From an uncultured Clostridia bacterium (lineage in GTDB: Bacteria; Bacillota; Clostridia; TANB77; CAG-508): a DNA stretch of 12,188 nucleotides. The notes below the pieces were generated by a model. That model worked only from the letters and a program-made list of their open reading frames with translations, ran no database searches and was not told where the DNA came from. The position numbers and the translations under genes are program-made. The DNA lies in NCBI GenBank assembly GCA_947624405.1, contig CANQKB010000042.1:1-12188 (forward strand), read 5' to 3'. Positions 8,069 through 12,188 of the stretch are shown here, piece by piece. The stretch's first letter is position 1, and each line of letters opens with the position of its first letter.

Positions 8069-9021
8069 CTAAACTATAAAAATTGCTATTATACAAAATA
8101 TAAGTGTTATAACACTAAATATTGAAACAATTTTTCCCTCTTTCCATCCGTGAAAGTTCAAAATGATGATGTAAAGGTGTCATTTTAAAAATTCTATTTC
8201 CAGTCTTTTTAAAATATAAAACCTGAAGTATAACTGACACTGTCTCTAGAACTGGAATTATTGCAACTAATATAAGAATCAACGGCATTTTCAAATATAA
8301 AGCCATAACTACAATTGCTCCTCCAAGCAATAAACTTCCTGTATCTCCCATAAATATTTTTGCTGGATGCAGATTAAACATCAAAAATCCAAGACACGCT
8401 CCAACAAGTATCACACCTAATAATGCAATATCATTTATTCCATATTTTACTGCAATTACCGAAAGGCATGCAATAATTATCATTGAAGTTGAACATGCTA
8501 GCCCATCTATACCATCTGTAAGATTTACTGCATTAGTTGCTGCTAACATTACAAAAATAACAAATGGTATATATAGTATAACTGGAATTATAATTTCCAT
8601 TTTAAATATAGGTATTATTGTACCTGTTCCTATTCCCTCACTAATTAAATAAAGTGCATATATTACAGATATAACAAGTAATCCGTAACATTTTATAAGC
8701 TGGCTTTAATCCTTGTGTATCTTTTAATACCAATTTTTTAAAATCATCAACAAAACCAACTATTCCAAATCCTATTATAATTAATACAAGAGGAATAATA
8801 TTTTTGCTTAATTTAAATAATGCAGCTACCATAATAATTAAAACAATAGCAATGATAATACCTCCCATTGTAGGAGTGCCCTGTTTTACTAAATGACTTC
8901 GTGGTCCATATTCTCTTTCTATTTGACCAACTTTTAGTTTTTTTAAAATCGGCAGTATAGCAAGAGATATGAACACTGAGATTATGAAGCTTATAGCTAC
9001 AATGTTAATCTGCAGATTCAT
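8069..9021 (-). CDS. mraY: MraY, phospho-MurNAc-pentapeptide translocase, read through two +1 frameshifts
   Basis: MraY transfers phospho-MurNAc-pentapeptide from UDP to undecaprenyl phosphate, making lipid I in the cytoplasmic membrane. The zero frame gives two pieces. Omitting the C at 8685 and the C at 8150 yields one 316-residue protein ending at 8069, close to the usual ~320. Signature motifs are in order: GPRSHLVKQGTPTMGG, GFVDDFKKLV (Asp-Asp), NAVNLTDGIDGLA, FMGDTGSLLLGG, MTPLHHHFEL and, after the second site, GWKEGKIVSIFSVITL. The start is 2 bp after the murE stop, with a GGAG site inside the last codons of murE, which suggests translational coupling. ftsW begins 18 bp downstream; murF and murD, often nearby in dcw clusters, are absent here. 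Confidence 0.92.
8148..8150 (-). other. +1 frameshift site TCA-CGG-A in mraY (Gly291)
   Basis: The zero frame is gaa ctt tca CGG atg gaa and stops at 8115. Omitting the C at 8150 gives tca GGA tgg aaa gag, that is HHFELSGWKEGKIV. The Gly-Trp after HHHFEL is near-invariant in MraY, so glycine, not arginine, is the expected residue. Site 5 of six. Confidence 0.92.
8683..8685 (-). other. +1 frameshift site TTA-CGG-A in mraY (Gly113)
   Basis: The zero frame is aaa atg tta CGG att act and ends at 8641. Omitting the C at 8685 gives tta GGA tta ctt gtt ata, that is YKMLGLLVISVIYALY, the next membrane helix. It continues in frame into the rest of MraY. Site 6 of six. Confidence 0.9.
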
Positions 9022-9023
9022 TT

Positions 9024-10493
9024 TTATTTCTCCATTTCCGCTATAATTTCTCTTACGATTACCCTTTCATCAAAAGGATGCTTTTCACCATTAATTTCTT
9101 GATATGGTTCATGCCCTTTTCCAGCAAGAACTATTAAATCAAATTTATTTGCCATTTTCATTGCCTTTTTTATAGCTTCTCTTCTATTCTCTATACATTC
9201 ATATTTACCTTTTGTCTTTTTTATGCCATTTTCAATTTGATTTATTATTTTTTGTGGGTCTTCAGTTCTTGGATTATCTGATGTTATAATTGTGTAATTT
9301 GCTATTCTTCCTGAAATTTCGCCCATAATAGGTCTTTTACCAGAATCTCTATCTCCACCACAGCCGAAAACACTTATAACTTTGCCCTTCGTATATTCTT
9401 TAACTGCTGATAAAATATTTTCAAGGCTTTCGGGTGAATGAGCATAATCAATCATTATATTCAATCCCAATTTATTTTTAACAAGCTCTGATCTTCCTGG
9501 AACTCTTACTTCTTCTAACGCCTGTTTAATAATTTCTTTATCAATCCCTAAATTTAATGCAACACTTATTGCTACCAATGCATTATATACACTAAATCTA
9601 CCAGGTATTCCTACCTTTACTCTTTCATTTCTATCTCCAAATCTAACTTTAAAATCAGCATATGTATTTGTAATTGTAATATCTTTTGCAATTAGAGTAG
9701 CATGATTATCTATACCATATGTTTTTATTGGACACTTAGCAAGTTTTTCTACTTTATTTCCCATCAAATCATCAACATTTGTATAACCCATCTTGCACAT
9801 TTCAAATAATTTTAATTTTGAATTAAAATAATCTTCCATATCTGGATGTTCTTTTGGACTTATATGATCTTCTGAGAAATTTGTAAAAATCCCAATATCA
9901 AAGTTTAATCCATATACTCTATCAAGTTTCAAACTTTGTGAAGAAACTTCCATAATAACATACTCAACATTTTCTTCTACCATCTTTGCAAATATTTCTT
10001 GAAGCTCTATACTTTCTGGTGTAGTCCTAGATGCATCTTCAAGTTTCTTGCCATTTATGTATACTGCAATAGTACCAATAAGTCCTACTTTTTTTCCTGC
10101 TCTTTCTAAAATTTCTTTTATCATAAAAGTAGTTGTTGTCTTTCCTTTCGTACCAGTAATACCAATCAACTTTAATTTTTTTGCAGGATTTCCAAAAAAA
10201 TTCTGTGCTGTAACTGCAAGTGCAATCCTTGTATTAGGTACAGCAATTAAAGTAACATTTTCATCTTTTACATTTTTCAATGCCTCTTCATCTTGTACCA
10301 TAATTGTACTTGCCCCATTTTTAATTGCAGATTCAATAAACTTATGACCATCAACATCAAATCCCTTTATAGCAATAAATAAAGAGCCTTTTTTTACCTT
10401 TCTTGAATCATTAGCAATTCCAGTAACGTCAACATCTAAATTGCCTTTAACCTTAATTCCTTCTAGACCTTCCAAAAGCTTTTTAAGTTCCAT
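9024..10493 (-). CDS. murE: MurE, UDP-MurNAc-tripeptide ligase (meso-diaminopimelate-adding)
   Basis: MurE is the cytoplasmic ATP-dependent ligase that adds the third stem-peptide residue to UDP-MurNAc-Ala-Glu. The ATG at 10493 is chosen over the one at 10505 because GGAGG (10503-10499) overlaps the upstream ATG and sits 5 nt before the inner one, giving 489 aa. Motifs: NDSRKVKKGSLFIAIKG (28-44), P-loop GITGTKGKTTT (111-121), TTPES (157-161), MEVSSQSL (181-188), the carbamylated-lysine region YFNSKLKLF (222-230), MIDYAHSPESLENI (347-360), CGGDRDSGKRP (378-388) and AGKGHE (457-462). DNPR at 406-409 is the meso-DAP specificity motif, so mDAP cross-links are expected. It is the first gene of the envelope operon. 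The gene is intact with no in-frame CGG. Confidence 0.97.
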   Translation of the reverse strand: MELKKLLEGLEGIKVKGNLDVDVTGIANDSRKVKKGSLFIAIKGFDVDGHKFIESAIKNGASTIMVQDEEALKNVKDENVTLIAVPNTRIALAVTAQNFFGNPAKKLKLIGITGTKGKTTTTFMIKEILERAGKKVGLIGTIAVYINGKKLEDASRTTPESIELQEIFAKMVEENVEYVIMEVSSQSLKLDRVYGLNFDIGIFTNFSEDHISPKEHPDMEDYFNSKLKLFEMCKMGYTNVDDLMGNKVEKLAKCPIKTYGIDNHATLIAKDITITNTYADFKVRFGDRNERVKVGIPGRFSVYNALVAISVALNLGIDKEIIKQALEEVRVPGRSELVKNKLGLNIMIDYAHSPESLENILSAVKEYTKGKVISVFGCGGDRDSGKRPIMGEISGRIANYTIITSDNPRTEDPQKIINQIENGIKKTKGKYECIENRREAIKKAMKMANKFDLIVLAGKGHEPYQEINGEKHPFDERVIVREIIAEMEK

Positions 10494-10506
10494 ATTAACC
10501 TCCATA

Positions 10507-10520
10507 TTACATTAATGTAA
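10507..10520. promoter_or_regulatory. Perfect 14-bp palindrome in the murE leader
   Basis: TTACATTAATGTAA is a perfect inverted repeat immediately upstream of the murE ribosome binding site. Related TAATGTA / ATGTAAT words recur just to its right (10527-10551). It could be an operator or a weak hairpin next to the ribosome site. No regulator is identifiable, and AT-rich palindromes arise easily by chance. Confidence 0.3.
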
Positions 10521-10612
10521 ACACCCTAATGTATTTAATTATATGTAATGAAAAACAAATATATTATTTTTCATATTTTTTCACAAAATATTATATAATT
10601 AAATTTATATTT

Positions 10613-10640
10613 TGTATAGCCATTTTTTAAAATTTTTCAA
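10613..10640 (-). promoter_or_regulatory. Possible sigma-A-type promoter for the murE-topA operon
   Basis: On the minus strand, TTGAAA (10640-10635) and TATACA (10618-10613) are separated by 16 bp, about 120 bp upstream of murE. The surroundings are extremely AT-rich, and alternative -10-like words such as TATAAT near 10594-10599 exist, so this is tentative. Confidence 0.35.
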
Positions 10641-10674
10641 AAAAATTGTAACAACGTTTTAGCGATTTTTTAAG

Positions 10675-10818
10675 AAGCCTGAAAATAGTTGTTTTGAAAT
10701 GAACGCGTAAGCGACCAAACGAGCGAAGCGAGTGCGAATTGGAGCAATCGACATACTAATATTTTAGATTGGAGATTGCGACACCAAGTGAATGTAAAAA
10801 CAACTATTTTACAGGCTT
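10675..10818. repeat. 144-bp imperfect inverted-repeat element with a GC-richer core (MITE-like or structured repeat)
   Basis: The left arm (10675-10695, AAGCCTGAAAATAGTTGTTTT) pairs with the right arm (10797-10818) over about 21 bp with a single-base bulge. The ~100-bp core is richer in G+C than the flanks. It has short self-complementary segments around CGCGTAAGCG and GAGCGAAGCGAG (10703-10732). It also has two 16-bp copies, ATTGGAGCAATCGACA (10738-10753) and ATTGGAGATTGCGACA (10768-10783), that differ only because the central hexamer is reverse-complemented (GCAATC versus GATTGC). No ORF of meaningful size is present. It lies between the cohesin-gene terminator and the murE promoter region. 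It could be a non-autonomous mobile repeat or a folded RNA; the sequence does not decide. Confidence 0.65.
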
Positions 10819-10857
10819 TGCAATTATTTATATAAAAAATCACTGATTTATTACAAA

Positions 10858-10889
10858 AAAATTAAACGCGATAAATCGCGTTTAATTTT
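10858..10889 (-). terminator. Strong intrinsic terminator after the cohesin gene
   Basis: ATTAAACGCGAT (10861-10872), a 2-nt loop and ATCGCGTTTAAT (10875-10886) form a perfect stem, extendable to about 15 bp by flanking A/T pairs. On the minus strand a run of six T follows. It begins 8 bp past the cohesin-gene stop and separates that transcript from the murE operon. Confidence 0.88.
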
Positions 10890-10897
10890 AAACTTCT

Positions 10898-11677
10898 TTA
10901 TTTTTGTCTTCTAGCAATATATTTAGCTCTTTGATAGAAAACAACTATAGCAACTGCAGAAAGCACACAAATAGCAACACCGCACCATAAGAAATAATTT
11001 ACACCTGTTTGTGGTAAAACACCAGGTTTTGTTGTTGTATCATTTCCACTTGGTTTACTATCAGTTTTACTTGTTTCACTTTGTACATCTGATGTAGCAG
11101 GTTTTTGTTCAGTTTGTGTATTTCCTGTATCTGTCTTATCTTCTGCTGGAGGGTTTTCACTTGCTGGTGGTGTATCCTCATTTGGATCTTCATCTTCTTT
11201 AACAGGTTCTGCGATGTTTATTTTTGTAGAAACATCACTAAAATTTCCATCATACATATCTACATTAACTATAGAAACTGTGGCTTCACCTGTTGCACCT
11301 TCTTTAACTTTGAAAGTTAAATCAAAAACTTTTGAATTAGCTCCCACTCCGTCATCATTATCAAGATTGAATTTTCCTGTTGATTTATTAAATCTACTAT
11401 CACTACTCATATTTGACCATCCAGAAGCTGATGTTGCTGATACTAATTCTAATTTTTCAGTACTCCAAGCAACCTTTCCACGGAAAGTCATTTCCTGAGA
11501 TGTAGCACTAAAATTTGATACACTAACCGAAACTGTAAATTCTTTTCCTGGTTCACATGTATCACTACTTTTTGACAATACTAATGAGCCTGTTGTAGCT
11601 GCATATGTAGTATTTGTCAATCCTAGTAATATTACAGCTAATACTACTATAAAAACATTCTTTAGTAACTTGTTCAT
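10898..11677 (-). CDS. Sortase-anchored cell-surface protein with a cohesin-like domain
   Basis: This is a 259-residue secreted, wall-anchored protein. Residues 1-26 form a signal peptide (MNKLLKN, a hydrophobic core, then TYAA). Residues ~27-155 resemble a cohesin fold: an N-terminal GSLVLSKSS strand, PGKEFTVSVSVSN, a middle WSTEKLELVSAT and the late VFDLTFKVKEGATGEATVSI. A ~65-residue Pro/Glu/Thr/Lys/Ser linker spans the wall. LPQTG is at 221-225, followed by a hydrophobic helix and a basic tail (ARRQK), a complete sortase signal. GGAAGGAG precedes the ATG. It lies 38 bp after a dockerin gene on the same strand, so the two are probably co-transcribed and may interact. The cohesin call rests on motif resemblance; a generic Ig-like adhesive domain is the alternative. 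Confidence 0.82.
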   Translation of the reverse strand: MNKLLKNVFIVVLAVILLGLTNTTYAATTGSLVLSKSSDTCEPGKEFTVSVSVSNFSATSQEMTFRGKVAWSTEKLELVSATSASGWSNMSSDSRFNKSTGKFNLDNDDGVGANSKVFDLTFKVKEGATGEATVSIVNVDMYDGNFSDVSTKINIAEPVKEDEDPNEDTPPASENPPAEDKTDTGNTQTEQKPATSDVQSETSKTDSKPSGNDTTTKPGVLPQTGVNYFLWCGVAICVLSAVAIVVFYQRAKYIARRQK

Positions 11678-11715
11678 TTCTTACTCCTTCCTTCATTTTT
11701 AAAATTTTATTTCAA

Positions 11716-12188
11716 TTATAATAAGTCTGCTCTTCTCATTTCAACGTTATCTGCACTGCTTAATATTCCATCATGATTATAATCTGCTGCTTTTAATTCT
11801 GCACCTGTTAAAATTGCATCTTCTGCTAAATCATTTCTTCTCCAGTTTACGAAATCTTCAGATGACATTTCTCCATCACCAGTTAAATCACCCCAAATTA
11901 CTATCTCGTACTCAACAACGTCTACATCTGGCTTATTAACAAAGTTTAAGTGAACTTTCATACCTGTTCCAAGGTTTCCAGTTGTTACATTATTTCCATT
12001 TTTATCCTTTATTGTAACATCTGTATACTCTGTATCTAAACTTGCAAGCATAGCTTCAACTGTTTCTCCCATAGGGACTCTATCTATATAGTTTACACCA
12101 TTTTCTCCCTTATGCATTTCATACTTTGTAACTGGTGTTTCAACTTCAGTTTGACCATTATCTTTATCTACTTCTTCTATCTTTGCAG
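11716..12188 (-). CDS. Dockerin-containing protein, C-terminal part (5' end outside the window)
   Basis: The frame is open to the right edge; 156 C-terminal residues are visible. The last ~58 residues are a type I-like dockerin with two calcium-binding duplications: DLTGDGEMSSEDFVNWRRNDL (about 100-120) and DYNHDGILSSADNVEMRRADLL (135-156), each with DxxxDG-type loops and a following helix. Before it, segment ~35-97 (VPMGETVEAML, IKDKNGNNVTTG, GTGMKVHL, YEIVIWGD) resembles a short beta-rich module that often precedes dockerins in Clostridia. The nature of the upstream catalytic or adhesive part cannot be told. Its dockerin probably docks to a cohesin, plausibly the wall-anchored one encoded immediately downstream. 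No CGG codons are in frame. Confidence 0.85.
   Translation of the reverse strand, partial: AKIEEVDKDNGQTEVETPVTKYEMHKGENGVNYIDRVPMGETVEAMLASLDTEYTDVTIKDKNGNNVTTGNLGTGMKVHLNFVNKPDVDVVEYEIVIWGDLTGDGEMSSEDFVNWRRNDLAEDAILTGAELKAADYNHDGILSSADNVEMRRADLL

Noticed and set aside
3020..8685. Ordinary homopolymer sequencing errors
   Set aside because: The extra base is a C next to a two-base GG and does not extend a run. Nearby long A/T homopolymers, the usual error sites, are all in frame. A context-specific systematic artefact is still possible and is listed as the main alternative.
3020..8685. Simple reassignment of CGG to another amino acid
   Set aside because: Any triplet reading of CGG keeps the wrong frame and leads to early stops; only skipping one base restores the proteins.
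10494..10505. Upstream ATG at 10505 as the murE start
   Set aside because: The GGAGG ribosome site overlaps that ATG and is correctly spaced for the ATG at 10493.
10494..10897. A small protein gene, tRNA or CRISPR array in the 400-bp gap
   Set aside because: No start with a ribosome site leads to a useful frame, no cloverleaf or regularly spaced repeats were found, and the structure present is the inverted-repeat element plus the terminator.

Overview
The window is AT-rich, with A/T-ending codons, AGA-dominated arginine usage and strong AGGAGG-type ribosome binding sites. Every recognisable gene lies on the minus strand. An uncultured low-GC anaerobic Clostridia (Bacillota) genome, possibly gut-associated, fits best. 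The supporting traits are a meso-DAP-type MurE, a YfhO-family protein, a PilM-like protein, a cohesin protein with an LPXTG-type wall anchor, and an adjacent dockerin protein.

Layout in transcription order (right to left): the 3' end of a dockerin protein (11716-12188), then a wall-anchored cohesin protein (10898-11677) closed by a strong intrinsic terminator (10858-10889). Next is a 144-bp imperfect inverted-repeat element (10675-10818) and a murE leader. A compact cell-envelope operon follows: murE - mraY - ftsW - murG - yfhO - topA, with gaps of 2 to about 60 bp. After a 260-bp gap with a good promoter comes a PilM-like gene. It is cut off at about 60, where the sequence changes to roughly 60% GC and encodes a dehydrogenase-like fragment in another frame. 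That left end is probably a chimeric contig join.

The main result is a recoding pattern. mraY, ftsW and yfhO each look broken, by 2, 3 and 1 frameshifts. All six breaks are the same event: one extra C directly before a glycine codon, so the zero frame meets CGG and the correct frame resumes as GGA (five times) or GGT (once). Skipping one C at each site gives full-length, family-typical proteins of 316, 387 and 911 residues. By my manual scan, the genes contain no other in-frame CGG: six of six CGG codons sit at frameshifts. The simplest biological reading is that CGG is vacant (no cognate tRNA) and CGGN acts as a +1 frameshift signal, or a quadruplet-like glycine codon. A systematic sequence artefact must be excluded, but the changes are not homopolymer errors, and they fall only in the three polytopic membrane protein genes.

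The envelope operon supplies the mDAP-adding ligase, lipid I synthase, a SEDS-family polymerase, lipid II synthase and a YfhO-family membrane protein probably involved in cell-wall polymer glycosylation. If the frameshift reading is right, peptidoglycan synthesis in this organism depends on efficient +1 frameshifting at CGG.
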